Shown here piece by piece: positions 40,040 through 49,365 of a stretch of DNA of 64,000 nucleotides. Source of the DNA: Azoarcus sp. L1K30 (GTDB taxonomy: Bacteria > Pseudomonadota > Gammaproteobacteria > Burkholderiales > Rhodocyclaceae); assembly GCF_018122735.1 (NCBI RefSeq), contig NZ_JAGRRD010000001.1, forward strand, positions 495,538 to 559,537. The letters run 5' to 3'. The notes under the pieces are model-generated. The model was given only the letters and a program-made list of their open reading frames with translations, made no database searches and was not told where the DNA came from. The position numbers and the translations under genes were made by a program. Every line of letters starts with the position of its first letter. Position 1 is the stretch's first letter.

Positions 40040-42898
40040 TCAGCCGCAGGTGCCTACCGCGCCACAAGCGGTGCAGAAGTCGCAGCCGTCCTTGCGGATC
40101 ACGGTGTGGTTGCCGCATTCCTTGCACAGCGCGCCCTGCATCAGCTTGGCATCGCTGGTGTCGCGCGGTGCCTCTAGGATGCCCATTTCGCGGGTCGGAT
40201 AACCCTTCTCGTCGAGCACGCCGAGCATGGCGTAGCGGTGGATCATCAGCTGCGCGATGTAAGCCACGGTGCTGGGGTAGTTCTGCTGGCGCTTGGTGCC
40301 GGGCACGAAAGCCATGAAGTCGCCCAGCGGCTCGGGGTAGTCGAGGAGCTTGCGCAGCTTCATGCCGATCCAGGCCGGATCCATCACGCGCATGTCGAGC
40401 GACAGAATTCGGGTGAGGCCGTCCAGTGCGCGCGGGTAGTTGCCCGACAGCCACACCGAGTATGGGCGGGTGACGCCGTCGGGCAGCGTGATCTCCTTCA
40501 GACCAAGAACGAAGTCCTCGCCGGTGGCCGGGTTGTAGATATCCACCGTCCACGACAGCGTGCCGTCGGTACCGGTCTTGGGCTCCTCGAGGCTGAACAG
40601 GGTGTCGAGCACCGGGGTCGCACCCTCGGTGTTGAATGCACCGAGCTGCTCGCAACGGTAATTGACGATCTGCGAGAATGCGGCCACCACGCCCGGCACC
40701 AGCTTCTTCTCGCCATGCGGCGGGAACGGCATTTCGAAGGACTTCTCGCCCACGGTGCGCGACAGGGTTTCGAGCTTGAGTTTGAGCCAGCCGCGATCGT
40801 TTGCACGCATGTCCATCGACAGGGTCTTGGCGACTGCGCCGAGGCCGCGCGGCTGGTCGGCGCCATTGACCCACACTTCGAAGGGGAAGGTGCCGCCGTT
40901 GGTGCCGAACTGACCGACGAAGAGCGCAAAGCCGCCCTGCGGGGTGTTGAGCATGTAGGTCCAGGCGAGGTTGCCATCAGGCATGCCCGGACGACCCGGC
41001 CAGCGCAGACTGGCCAGTACCGGCGCCGGCAGGCTCTTGATCGACAGGCGCTTGTTGGCGTCGGAGATCTCGACGTCGTGCGGCTGCTTCTGCTCGGTCG
41101 ACGGGGTGACGGACAGTACCGAGCCGAGCACGTTGTTCGGACGGTAGGTCGCCAGGCCCTTGAGGCCGGCCTTCCACGCCGTGAGGTAGAGATCCTCGAA
41201 TTCGGTGTAGGGGTAGTCGGCGGGGACGTTAACCGTCTTCGAGATTGAGGTGTCGACATAGGGGGCGACGACGGCGACCATGTCCTTGTGGGCCTGGGCC
41301 GAGATCTCGAGTGCGGTGACGAAGTAGGGCGGCAGCTTGTCGACGTTGCCACCCATGTGCTTGTACAGACGCCACGCGTAGTCCTCGACGGCGTATTCCT
41401 TGAACGTGCCGTCGGCCATGCGCTTGCGCCGCGTGTAGGTGTAGGAGAACGGTGGCTCGATACCGTTCGACGCGTTGTCGGCGAAGGCCAGCGAGATGGT
41501 GCCGGTGGGCGCGATCGACAGCAGGTGCGAGTTGCGGATGCCGTGCTTGCGGATCTTGTCCTTGACCTCGGCCGGCAGGCGCGAGGCGAAGTTGCCGCCC
41601 GACAGGTACATGTCGGCGTTGAACAGCGGGAAGGCGCCGCGCTCGCGCGCCAATTCGGCCGAGGCGAGATAGGCGCGATTGCGCATGTATTCGGAGATCT
41701 TGCGCGCCTCCTCGCGTGCTTCCGTGGTGTCGTAGCGCTTCTGCAGCATGATCAGGGCATCGCCCAGACCGGTGAAGCCCAGACCGACGCGGCGCTTGGA
41801 GTCGGCTTCGGCACGCTGCTGGTCGAGCGGCCAGTGGGTGGCTTCGAGCACGTTGTCGAGCATGCGGATGGAAACATCCACGACCTTGCCGAAACCGGCA
41901 TAGTCGAACTCGGCCTTGTCGGTGAACGGGTGCTTGACGAAGGGGGTGAGGTTGATCGAGCCCAGGCAGCAGCAGCCATACGGCGGCAGCGGCTGCTCTG
42001 CGCAGGGGTTGGTCGCCTCGATGGTTTCGCAGTAGTACAGGTTGTTATCCTGGTTCATGCGGTCGAGAAAGAGGATGCCCGGCTCGGCGTGATCGTAGGT
42101 CGAGCGCATGATCTGGTCCCACAGACTGCGTGCACGCACCTTGCGATACACCCAGTTGCCCTCGTCGAGCTGGTATGCGCCCGCGTCCTTGAGCTCCTGC
42201 GTCGGCTCGGCTTTGTGTGCCAGCTCGATGTCGCCGTCGCTTTCAACCGCCTTCATGAAGGCGTCGGTCACGCCGACCGAGATGTTGAAGTTGGTGAGGT
42301 CGCCCTTGTCCTTGGCGTGGATGAACTCTTCGATGTCGGGATGATCGCAGCGCAGCACGCCCATCTGGGCGCCGCGGCGGGCGCCGGCGGATTCGACGGT
42401 TTCGCACGAGCGGTCGAACACACGCATGTACGACACCGGGCCGGAGGCGTTCGATGCCGTGCCCTTGACCAGCGCGCCCTTGGGACGGATGGAGGAGAAA
42501 TCGTAGCCCACACCGCCGCCGCGGCGCATGGTTTCGGCAGCTTGCGCAAGGGCGGTGTAGATGCCGGGGCGGCCGTCGACAGATTCGGTGACGGAGTCAC
42601 CGACCGGTTGCACGAAGCAGTTGATCAGCGTGGCGGCGAGCGTGGTGCCTGCGGCGCTGTTGATGCGACCTGCGGGCACGAAGCCTTTCTCCTGGGCTTC
42701 GAGGAACTTCGCCTCCCAGTGGATGCGTTTGTCTTCGGCCTCGATCGCGGCGAGTGCACGGGCAACGCGCTGACGGACCGCATGAACGCTCTGTTCATCG
42801 CCCTTGGCATATTTTTCGATCAGGACTTCGCCCGAAATTTCCTGCATCGCAAGTGTGCTGGCATCGGCTTTGACAGTGTTCTGAGTGGTCGCGCTCAT
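40040..42898 (-). CDS. nrdJ: Adenosylcobalamin-dependent (class II) ribonucleoside-diphosphate reductase
   Basis: This 952-residue enzyme makes deoxyribonucleotides without oxygen using coenzyme B12. Class II marks are [13 protein letters not shown] near residue 104, the substrate-site [14 protein letters not shown] near residue 137, [17 protein letters not shown] with the active-site Cys near residue 310, and the zinc-ribbon/redox Cys at the C-terminus (CKECG and CDFCTACG). There is no ATP-cone repeat at the N-terminus. The ATG at 42898 follows AAGAAG; no cobalamin riboswitch was recognised upstream. A likely NrdR box lies before it. It is independent of oxygen, as expected in an organism that changes respiratory mode. 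Confidence 0.96.
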   Translation of the reverse strand: MSATTQNTVKADASTLAMQEISGEVLIEKYAKGDEQSVHAVRQRVARALAAIEAEDKRIHWEAKFLEAQEKGFVPAGRINSAAGTTLAATLINCFVQPVGDSVTESVDGRPGIYTALAQAAETMRRGGGVGYDFSSIRPKGALVKGTASNASGPVSYMRVFDRSCETVESAGARRGAQMGVLRCDHPDIEEFIHAKDKGDLTNFNISVGVTDAFMKAVESDGDIELAHKAEPTQELKDAGAYQLDEGNWVYRKVRARSLWDQIMRSTYDHAEPGILFLDRMNQDNNLYYCETIEATNPCAEQPLPPYGCCCLGSINLTPFVKHPFTDKAEFDYAGFGKVVDVSIRMLDNVLEATHWPLDQQRAEADSKRRVGLGFTGLGDALIMLQKRYDTTEAREEARKISEYMRNRAYLASAELARERGAFPLFNADMYLSGGNFASRLPAEVKDKIRKHGIRNSHLLSIAPTGTISLAFADNASNGIEPPFSYTYTRRKRMADGTFKEYAVEDYAWRLYKHMGGNVDKLPPYFVTALEISAQAHKDMVAVVAPYVDTSISKTVNVPADYPYTEFEDLYLTAWKAGLKGLATYRPNNVLGSVLSVTPSTEQKQPHDVEISDANKRLSIKSLPAPVLASLRWPGRPGMPDGNLAWTYMLNTPQGGFALFVGQFGTNGGTFPFEVWVNGADQPRGLGAVAKTLSMDMRANDRGWLKLKLETLSRTVGEKSFEMPFPPHGEKKLVPGVVAAFSQIVNYRCEQLGAFNTEGATPVLDTLFSLEEPKTGTDGTLSWTVDIYNPATGEDFVLGLKEITLPDGVTRPYSVWLSGNYPRALDGLTRILSLDMRVMDPAWIGMKLRKLLDYPEPLGDFMAFVPGTKRQQNYPSTVAYIAQLMIHRYAMLGVLDEKGYPTREMGILEAPRDTSDAKLMQGALCKECGNHTVIRKDGCDFCTACGAVGTCG

Positions 42899-43031
42899 GA
42901 TCTTCTTGGTCTGCCTTGATGTGGATTGGAACAAACCGAAGCATAGCGCCTAAATACGGATTTCGCAAAAAAATAAAAACAAATAAAAACAAATCGTTAT
43001 AATTTTTGCTTGTGCGTCAAGGGTTAAATTG

Positions 43032-43047
43032 ACACTACATATAGTGG
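43032..43047. promoter_or_regulatory. Candidate NrdR box in the nrdJ-hoxF intergenic region
   Basis: ACACTACATATAGTGG is an inverted repeat (CACTA with TAGTG) that resembles the NrdR-binding consensus found before ribonucleotide reductase genes. Only one box is seen; NrdR boxes usually come in pairs about 31 bases apart, so the call is tentative. TTGACG on the minus strand at 43015-43020 could be the nrdJ -35 element. Confidence 0.5.
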
Positions 43048-43125
43048 CTCAATTTTCGCTGTTTATTCATTGAAAACCCAGTGTTTTCGGGGCGTTTCGG
43101 GCGGTATGGCGCCCCGCGACAGGCC

Positions 43126-43131
43126 TATAAT
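43126..43131 (+). promoter_or_regulatory. Candidate -10 box of the hox operon
   Basis: A perfect TATAAT (in CCTATAATGGG) lies about 30 bases before the hoxF start. No convincing -35 is present at 16 to 18 bases, so an activator may be needed. Confidence 0.4.
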
Positions 43132-43162
43132 GGGCCATCGTTTGCAGTGGAGAATGGCGGTC

Positions 43163-44974
43163 ATGATCCCCGAGGACGTTCCCGCGGCACTGGTTCGGCG
43201 CATTGTTGGCAGGCATGGTGGAGATGCCACCCGACTGCTGCAGATTCTCATCGATGTGCAGGACGAAACCGGGTGGCTTGCCCCGGGTGTGATCACCGCC
43301 GTTGCCAGCGCGTTGTCGATTCCGCGTTCAAGGGTGGAAGGCGTCGCGGGTTTCTATCAATTCCTGCACAAGCAGCCGGTCGGTCGTTTCCACCTGCTGT
43401 TCGCCGACAACATTACCGAGCGCATGCAGGGCTCGGTCGAACTCATGGCCTCACTGTGCAGCAAGCTGTGGGTCGAACCCGGCAGGTTGTCGGAAGACGG
43501 TCTGGTCAGTGTCGGCACCACTTCATGCATCGGCATGGGCGATCAGGGGCCTTCGCTGCTGGTCAATGGACAGCCGCTGACCCGCCTGTCCCACCAGCGT
43601 ATCAACCAGGTTGCCGAACTGATTCGACGCGAGGTCCCGCTGCCGGGCTGGCCGGCCGAGCTCTTCCGCGTGGATGACAATATCCATCGCCGCGATGCAC
43701 TGTTGTCGCTCGACATGGCGCCCGGTGCGGCGCTGCGTGCGGCGGTCGCACTCGGGCGCGATGGCTGGATGGAGCAGATGCGTGCGTCCAATCTGCGCGG
43801 GCGCGGCGGTGCCGGCTTCACCACGGCGGTCAAGTGGATGGCGTGTCGCGACGCGCCAGGCGCAGAGAAGGTCGTGGTATGCAATGCGGACGAGGGCGAG
43901 CCTGGAACATTCAAGGATCGGGTGCTGCTGACGCGTATGGCCGACATGCTGTTCGAGGGCATGACGCTCGCCGCGTGGGCAGTGGGTGCGCGCCGGGGCT
44001 TCCTCTATCTGCGCGGAGAATATCGCTACCTGCTGGCGCCCTTGCTCGAGGCGATCGATCTGCGAAGGGCCGAGAATCTGCTGGGACGCGGCATCCTGGG
44101 CGCCCCCGGGTTCGATTTCGATATCGAGATCCATCTCGGGGCTGGCGCCTATGTGTGCGGCGAGGAAACGGCCCTGCTGGAATCGCTCGAGGGCAAACGC
44201 GGCACGCCGCGCATCCGGCCGCCGTTTCCCGTGTCGCACGGTTATCTTGGGCGGCCGACGGTGGTCAACAATGTCGAGACTCTGGCCAAGACCTGCCTGA
44301 TCGCATTGCATGGCGGTGAGGCATTTGCCGCCACCGGTACTGCGCAGTCCGCCGGCACCAAGCTGCTGTCGATCTCGGGCGACTGTGCGCAGCCGGGCAT
44401 TTATGAGTATCCCTTCGGGGTGCCGATCGAGCGTGTGCTCGAAGACTGCGGTGCCTCGGACATCCAGGCGGTGCAGGTCGGGGGCGCATCCGGGATCACC
44501 CTGGCGAGTTATGAGTTCCATCGTCGCATCGCGTTCGAGGATGTGCCCACCGCCGGGGCGTTCATGGTGTTCGATTCCAGCCGTGATCTGTTCGATGTGG
44601 CACGCAATTTCGTCGATTTCTTCGCGCATGAGAGTTGCGGTTTCTGCACGCCGTGCAGGGTGGGCACGGCGCTGCTGAAAAAGGCGATGAAGAAGCTTGC
44701 CGAGGGGCGGGGCGCGAAGACCGATCTGGCAGACATCGAGTGGATCGACCGCCTGCTCAAGAACGCGAGTCACTGCGGACTGGGGTCGGCCGCGCCGAAT
44801 CCGGTGGTCGATACGCTGCTGAAGTTCCGTCCGGCATACGAACGGCGCCTGCAATCGCTCGACTTCGAACCCGCGTTCGATCTCGACGCGGCCTTGGCGG
44901 CGGCGCGGCGGGCCAGCGGACGTGACGACCCGGCTGCGCACATCGGTGCCGAAGAGGCGGATCAGAAGGGTTGA
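43163..44974 (+). CDS. hoxF: NAD-reducing [NiFe]-hydrogenase diaphorase large subunit
   Basis: This protein of about 603 residues fuses a NuoE-like N-terminal part (residues 1 to 170) to a NuoF-like flavoprotein. It binds FMN and NAD: GRGGAGF near residue 212, NADEGEPGTFKDR near residue 240 and GAGAYVCGEE near residue 326. A [4Fe-4S] site follows (ESCGFCTPCR near residue 491 plus SHCGLG near residue 536). It transfers electrons from the hydrogenase to NAD+. The NuoE-like part keeps only one Cys in TTSCIGMG, as in other HoxF. ATG at 43163 has GGAG 10 bases upstream; the ATG at 43154 is an in-frame alternative. First gene of hoxFUYHW. Confidence 0.94.
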   Translation: MIPEDVPAALVRRIVGRHGGDATRLLQILIDVQDETGWLAPGVITAVASALSIPRSRVEGVAGFYQFLHKQPVGRFHLLFADNITERMQGSVELMASLCSKLWVEPGRLSEDGLVSVGTTSCIGMGDQGPSLLVNGQPLTRLSHQRINQVAELIRREVPLPGWPAELFRVDDNIHRRDALLSLDMAPGAALRAAVALGRDGWMEQMRASNLRGRGGAGFTTAVKWMACRDAPGAEKVVVCNADEGEPGTFKDRVLLTRMADMLFEGMTLAAWAVGARRGFLYLRGEYRYLLAPLLEAIDLRRAENLLGRGILGAPGFDFDIEIHLGAGAYVCGEETALLESLEGKRGTPRIRPPFPVSHGYLGRPTVVNNVETLAKTCLIALHGGEAFAATGTAQSAGTKLLSISGDCAQPGIYEYPFGVPIERVLEDCGASDIQAVQVGGASGITLASYEFHRRIAFEDVPTAGAFMVFDSSRDLFDVARNFVDFFAHESCGFCTPCRVGTALLKKAMKKLAEGRGAKTDLADIEWIDRLLKNASHCGLGSAAPNPVVDTLLKFRPAYERRLQSLDFEPAFDLDAALAAARRASGRDDPAAHIGAEEADQKG

Positions 44975-44991
44975 ACATTGAGGACTGTGCG

Positions 44992-45696
44992 ATGAGCAAG
45001 CAATTTCTGTTCGACGGTCGTCCGGTTGCGTTCGAGGACGGCCAGACCATCCTGCAGGCAGCGCGCGTGGCGGGACATTACATCCCGCATTTGTGCTGGC
45101 ATCCGGATTTTCCGCCGCATGGTTCCTGCAAGCTGTGCATCGTGAAGGTGGCGGGACGCCATGTGTCGTCCTGTGCGATGCCGGCCAAGGAGGGGATGGA
45201 GGTCGAGAGCAACACGCCGGAGATCAACGGCGAGCGCCGTGCCCTGCTGCAGATGCTGTTCGTCGAGGGCAACCACTTCTGTCCGTCGTGCGAGAAGAGC
45301 GGCAACTGCCAGTTGCAGGCGCTCGCCTACGATCTGGAGATGACCGGTGAGCGATTCGCCCATTTCTTTCCAGAGCGACCGGTCGATGCCTCGCACCCCG
45401 ACGTACTGCTCGACTTCAACCGCTGCATTTTCTGCGAGCTGTGCGTGCGCGCCAGCCGCGACGTCGATGGAAAGAACGTGTTCGCGCTCACCGAGCGCGG
45501 CATCAACAAGCATCTGGTGGTCAACGCGGAGTCGGGCAGGCTGGCCGACACCGATCTGGCGGCGGACGACCTGGCGGCCAACATCTGCCCGGTCGGCGTG
45601 ATCCTGAAGAAGCGCGTGGGCTTCGCCAAGCCGATCGGCGAGCGCACCTACGACGTCAAACCCATCCACCTCGTGGCCATGGAGGATGGAAAATGA
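44992..45696 (+). CDS. hoxU: NAD-reducing hydrogenase diaphorase small subunit
   Basis: This 234-residue iron-sulfur protein resembles the N-terminus of NuoG. It has a [2Fe-2S] ferredoxin-like domain (HLCWHPDFPPHGSCKLCIVKV shown by C35, C46 and C49, then SSCAMP), a His/Cys cluster region (CPSCEKSGNC near residue 100) and a [4Fe-4S] motif (CIFCELC near residue 145 with NICPVG). It wires the NiFe module to HoxF. GAGGA precedes the ATG, and the stop overlaps hoxY as ATGA. Confidence 0.95.
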   Translation: MSKQFLFDGRPVAFEDGQTILQAARVAGHYIPHLCWHPDFPPHGSCKLCIVKVAGRHVSSCAMPAKEGMEVESNTPEINGERRALLQMLFVEGNHFCPSCEKSGNCQLQALAYDLEMTGERFAHFFPERPVDASHPDVLLDFNRCIFCELCVRASRDVDGKNVFALTERGINKHLVVNAESGRLADTDLAADDLAANICPVGVILKKRVGFAKPIGERTYDVKPIHLVAMEDGK

Positions 45697-46241
45697 GCGC
45701 CCCGCGCCCCAAGGTCCGCATTGCGACGACCTCGCTCGCAGGCTGTTTCGGCTGCCACATGTCGTTTCTGGACATTGACGAGCACCTGTTCGATCTGGTC
45801 GAACTGGCCGAGTTCGACCGTTCGCCACTGACGGACATCAAGCACTGCGGACCATGCGATATCGGCCTGATCGAAGGGGGGGTATGCAATGCCGAGAATG
45901 TGCACGTCCTGCGTGAATTCAGGCGCAACTGCAAGACGCTGATCGCCGTGGGTGCGTGCGCGATCAACGGTGGCCTGCCGGCCCAGCGCAATCATCTCGA
46001 TCTCGAATCCTGCCTGCGCGAAGTGTACATGTCGCGCGACGGGCTGGGTGCGGGAGGGGTGCCGAACGACCCGGAGCTGCCCTTGCTGCTCGACAAGGTG
46101 AGGCCGATTCACGAACTGGTGCGGATCGACTATTTCATTCCCGGTTGCCCGCCCTCGGGCGAGGCAATCTGGAAATTCCTGACCGATCTGATTGCCGGGC
46201 GCACGCCGCGGCTGTCGTATCCGATGATGCATTTCGACTGA
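45693..46241 (+). CDS. hoxY: NAD-reducing [NiFe]-hydrogenase small subunit
   Basis: This 182-residue protein is short, as in the HoxY group (no twin-arginine signal), so the enzyme is cytoplasmic. The proximal [4Fe-4S] ligands are visible: GCFGCHMSFLD near residue 20, CGPCDIG, AVGACAINGG near residue 89 and FIPGCPPSGEA near residue 150. It accepts electrons from the NiFe site in HoxH and hands them to HoxU. Its start overlaps the hoxU stop by 4 bases behind GGAGG; hoxH begins 7 bases after its stop. Confidence 0.96.
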   Translation: MSAPRPKVRIATTSLAGCFGCHMSFLDIDEHLFDLVELAEFDRSPLTDIKHCGPCDIGLIEGGVCNAENVHVLREFRRNCKTLIAVGACAINGGLPAQRNHLDLESCLREVYMSRDGLGAGGVPNDPELPLLLDKVRPIHELVRIDYFIPGCPPSGEAIWKFLTDLIAGRTPRLSYPMMHFD

Positions 46242-46248
46242 GGTTGCA

Positions 46249-47712
46249 ATGACTGCCGAACTGGAAACGGCCGAGGGGCGCGAGACGCTGCGCAAGGTGG
46301 CGATCGATCCGGTGTCGCGGATAGAGGGGCACGGACGGGTCACGCTGCTGATCGACGATGATGATCAGGTGTGCGAAGCGAGGCTGCACATCGTCGAGTT
46401 TCGCGGCTTCGAAGTCTTCATACAGGGGCGGCCCTACTGGGAGGTGCCGGTCATGGTGCAGCGCCTGTGCGGCATCTGCCCGGTCAGCCATCACCTGGCT
46501 GCATCGAAGGCGCTCGATCGGGTGGTCGGCGCGGTGCCGCCGAGCCCTGCCGCGATTCAGCTCCGACGGCTGATGCACTATGGTCAGATCCTGCAGTCGC
46601 ATGCGCTGCACTTCTTTCACCTGTCGTCGCCGGACATGCTGTTCGGTTTCGAGGCCGAGCTCGGCAAGCGCAATATCGTTGGCGTGGCCGAGGCCTATCC
46701 GGACGTTGCGCGCCAGGGCGTGCTGTTGCGCAAGTTCGGCCAGGAGGTTATCCGCGCCACGGCCGGCAAACGCATTCACGGCACTGGTGCTGTGCCGGGC
46801 GGCATGAACCGCCATCTGTCGCTGGCCGACCGCGATGCACTGCGTGCCGATGCAGACCAGATGGTGGCGTGGAGCCAGGCGGCGGTGGAATTGGTCAAGC
46901 GCCTGCACCGCGCCGATCCCGGTCTCTACGATGTGTTCGGCGTGTTCCGCTCCGGCCTTGCCAGCCTGGTGCGGGCTGACGGTGCAATGGATCTCTACGA
47001 TGGCGTGCTGCGTTTCCGCGACGGTGACGGCGGAATCATCCTCGATCAGGTGCCGGATCAGAACTATCGCCAGGTGCTGCAGGAGGATGTGAAGTCCTGG
47101 AGCTACATGAAGTTTCCCTATCTCATGGAGCGCGGGCCCGACTTGGGCTGGTACAAGGTAGGACCACTGGCGCGGGTGCAGAACTGCGATTTCATTCCCT
47201 CACCACTGGCGGAGATCGAGCGGCGCGAGTTCATCGATCATGGCAAGGGCGACGTCATCCATGCGCCGCTGGCCTACCACTGGGCCCGGATGATCGAAAT
47301 GCTGCATGCGGCAGAAGTGATCCGTGACCTGCTCGACGACCCGGCCTGCACTGCGGGTGAGCTGATGGCCCAGGGCACGCGCGGGAAGGAAGGCGTGGGC
47401 ATCATCGAAGCGCCGCGCGGTACGCTGATCCACCATTATCAGGTGGGTGACGACGACCTGGTGACGATGTGCAACCTCATCGTGTCGACCACCCACAACA
47501 ACCAGGCCATGAACACCGCGGTGCGGGAGGTCGCCAAGCGTTACCTGTCCGGGCGCAAGCTCACCGAAGGTCTGCTCAATCACATCGAGGTGGCGATCCG
47601 CGCCTTTGATCCCTGTCTGTCGTGTGCCACCCACGCACTGGGGCAGATGCCACTGGTGGTCGAACTGGCGGCTGCCAATGGGGAGGTGATCGACCGCGTG
47701 GTGCGCGATTGA
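46249..47712 (+). CDS. hoxH: NAD-reducing [NiFe]-hydrogenase large catalytic subunit
   Basis: This 487-residue protein carries the active site. L1 is RLCGICPVSHH near residue 73 and L2 is DPCLSCATHALG near residue 456. About 20 residues after L2 form the C-terminal extension removed by the HoxW protease once nickel is inserted. Length equals that of the soluble NAD-reducing enzymes. It oxidises H2 in the cytoplasm and, with HoxFUY, makes NADH. The stop overlaps the hoxW start. No hyp maturation genes are in this window, so they must be elsewhere. Confidence 0.97.
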   Translation: MTAELETAEGRETLRKVAIDPVSRIEGHGRVTLLIDDDDQVCEARLHIVEFRGFEVFIQGRPYWEVPVMVQRLCGICPVSHHLAASKALDRVVGAVPPSPAAIQLRRLMHYGQILQSHALHFFHLSSPDMLFGFEAELGKRNIVGVAEAYPDVARQGVLLRKFGQEVIRATAGKRIHGTGAVPGGMNRHLSLADRDALRADADQMVAWSQAAVELVKRLHRADPGLYDVFGVFRSGLASLVRADGAMDLYDGVLRFRDGDGGIILDQVPDQNYRQVLQEDVKSWSYMKFPYLMERGPDLGWYKVGPLARVQNCDFIPSPLAEIERREFIDHGKGDVIHAPLAYHWARMIEMLHAAEVIRDLLDDPACTAGELMAQGTRGKEGVGIIEAPRGTLIHHYQVGDDDLVTMCNLIVSTTHNNQAMNTAVREVAKRYLSGRKLTEGLLNHIEVAIRAFDPCLSCATHALGQMPLVVELAAANGEVIDRVVRD

Positions 47713-48254
47713 GCGCCGCCGGTGGATTGGTGGTGTTCGCGATCGGCAATGATGCCCGTGGCGACGACGCGCTCGGCCCGCAACTGGCCGTACGTATCGA
47801 ACAGGCGTCGCCGCCTGGCCTGAAGCTGTTTGCCGAGTATCAGCTGCAGATCGAGCATGCGCTGGATCTGCGCGGGGCGGCGGCGGTGCTTTTCATCGAT
47901 GCAGCCGTTGGCCTCGAGCAGGCATTCGAATTCCACCGCACCGTGCCCGACCCCGCTGCACCGCTGCTGAGTCATGCGCTGTCGCCTGGCGCCTTGCTTG
48001 CGGTGTTCGAGCGCATCGAGGGCAGGGCGCCGCCCCCGGCCTTCGTCCTTGCGCTGCGGGGAAAGTCCTTCGAGCTGGGCGAGTCCTTGTCTGCGCCGGC
48101 TGCAAGTGCGCTGGAGGCGGGCTGGACCTGGCTGTGTTCGCGCCTGTCGGTGTCAGGCCTGCTTGCCGCTGCGACTGGTGCCCCCCCTGAGCACCAGCAG
48201 CGCAATCGTGCCGGCCACGATGCCCCAGAAGGCCGACCCCACGCCGAGCAGTGA
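47709..48254 (+). CDS. hoxW: Hydrogenase maturation endopeptidase for HoxH
   Basis: This protein of about 181 residues belongs to the HycI/HoxW peptidase family. Its N-terminus has the nickel-contacting motif FAIGNDARGDDALGP, a second Asp/Glu region (EYQLQIEHALDL near residue 42) and LFIDAAVG near residue 62. It should trim the C-terminus of HoxH. No ATG exists; TTG at 47709 overlaps the hoxH stop, while TTG 47727 and GTG 47730 are alternatives. The last 102 bases overlap the convergent benE-like gene, giving a charged tail that may not be conserved. Confidence 0.88.
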   Translation: MSAAGGLVVFAIGNDARGDDALGPQLAVRIEQASPPGLKLFAEYQLQIEHALDLRGAAAVLFIDAAVGLEQAFEFHRTVPDPAAPLLSHALSPGALLAVFERIEGRAPPPAFVLALRGKSFELGESLSAPAASALEAGWTWLCSRLSVSGLLAAATGAPPEHQQRNRAGHDAPEGRPHAEQ

Positions 48255-49328
48255 CACGCCCGACGCCGTGACCAGAAAGGTCACCAGCGCCGGTTCGCGC
48301 TCGTGCTCGTCGCGCAGTGCCATCGCCATGCCGTTGCCGATGGTGCCGAACAGCGCCAGGCCGGCAATCCCGAGCACCAATTCCCTGGGAAAGGCGGTAA
48401 ATAGCGCGCCCACGGTTGCGCCGAAAACGCCCAGGATCACATAGACCACGCCCGCCGACAGTGCGGCAACATAGCGTTTGTCAGGGGCGGGATGGGCTTC
48501 GCGTCCCATGCAGATCGCGGCGGTGATGGCCGCAAGGTTGAGCGCGAAGGCGCCGAAGGGGGCGAGCACGAGCGTGGCGACACCCGTCCAGCCGATCACC
48601 GGGGATACCGGAATGCTGTAACCGGATGCCCGGATCACGGTGACCCCTGGAACGTTCTGCGACGCCATGGTCACGACGAACAGCGGCAGGGCGATGCCGA
48701 CCAGAGCGCTGAGCGAAAAGCCCGGCATGGTGAATACCGGGCGAGCCAGCGCGAGTTCGAGCGCGTCGACATGCAGCAGTCCCCGCGTCGATGCGATACC
48801 GATGCCGACCAGCAGCGCGAGGGGCACGGCGTAGCGGGCAAAGAAACGGCGCCCCGCGAGATAGACGCAGAACATCGGAAACACCAGCGCGAACTGGGAT
48901 TTCATCGCCACGAATACATCGAGGCCGAAGCGCAGCAGCACACCGGCCAGCATCCCCGCCGCAAGTGAGATCGGGATGCGTCCCATCAGACGTTCGAACA
49001 CGCCACTGAAGCCGGCCACGGTGATGAGCGCGGCACAGACGAGGAAGGCGCCGATCGCTTCATTCATCGGCACGCCGGCTGCAGCCGTAATCAGCATCGC
49101 TGCGCCTGGCGTGCTCCAGGCCGTCAGGACCGGCACCCGGTAACGCAGGGTGAGTGCGATCGAGCTCAGCCCCATGCCGACACCCAGTGCGCCCATCCAC
49201 GAGCCGATTTCGGCCTGCGAGGCGCCGAGGGCATCTGCTGCCTGAAAGATCAGGACCGCGGAACTGGTGTAGCCGACGAGCACGGCAACGAAGCCGGCGA
49301 TCACGGCCGAAAGCGAAAAATCACGCAT
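48153..49328 (-). CDS. benE: BenE family benzoate/H+ symporter-like transporter
   Basis: This 391-residue inner-membrane protein has about 12 hydrophobic segments and the BenE marks YTSSAVLIFQAADALGAS near residue 21, TAWSTPGAAML near residue 73 and VVTMASQNVPG near residue 225. BenE proteins are linked to benzoate uptake; the substrate here is inferred from family only. The ATG at 49328 was chosen because upstream codons lack a membrane segment. Its 3' end overlaps hoxW on the other strand. Confidence 0.9.
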   Translation of the reverse strand: MRDFSLSAVIAGFVAVLVGYTSSAVLIFQAADALGASQAEIGSWMGALGVGMGLSSIALTLRYRVPVLTAWSTPGAAMLITAAAGVPMNEAIGAFLVCAALITVAGFSGVFERLMGRIPISLAAGMLAGVLLRFGLDVFVAMKSQFALVFPMFCVYLAGRRFFARYAVPLALLVGIGIASTRGLLHVDALELALARPVFTMPGFSLSALVGIALPLFVVTMASQNVPGVTVIRASGYSIPVSPVIGWTGVATLVLAPFGAFALNLAAITAAICMGREAHPAPDKRYVAALSAGVVYVILGVFGATVGALFTAFPRELVLGIAGLALFGTIGNGMAMALRDEHEREPALVTFLVTASGVSLLGVGSAFWGIVAGTIALLVLRGGTSRSGKQA

Positions 49329-49365
49329 TGTCTGTTGGGGGGTACGCAGGTAGTGGTCGGTGGTG

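Noticed and set aside
42899-43100. Cobalamin riboswitch before nrdJ
   Set aside because: No B12-box-like element or extended stem structure was seen in this AT-rich leader.
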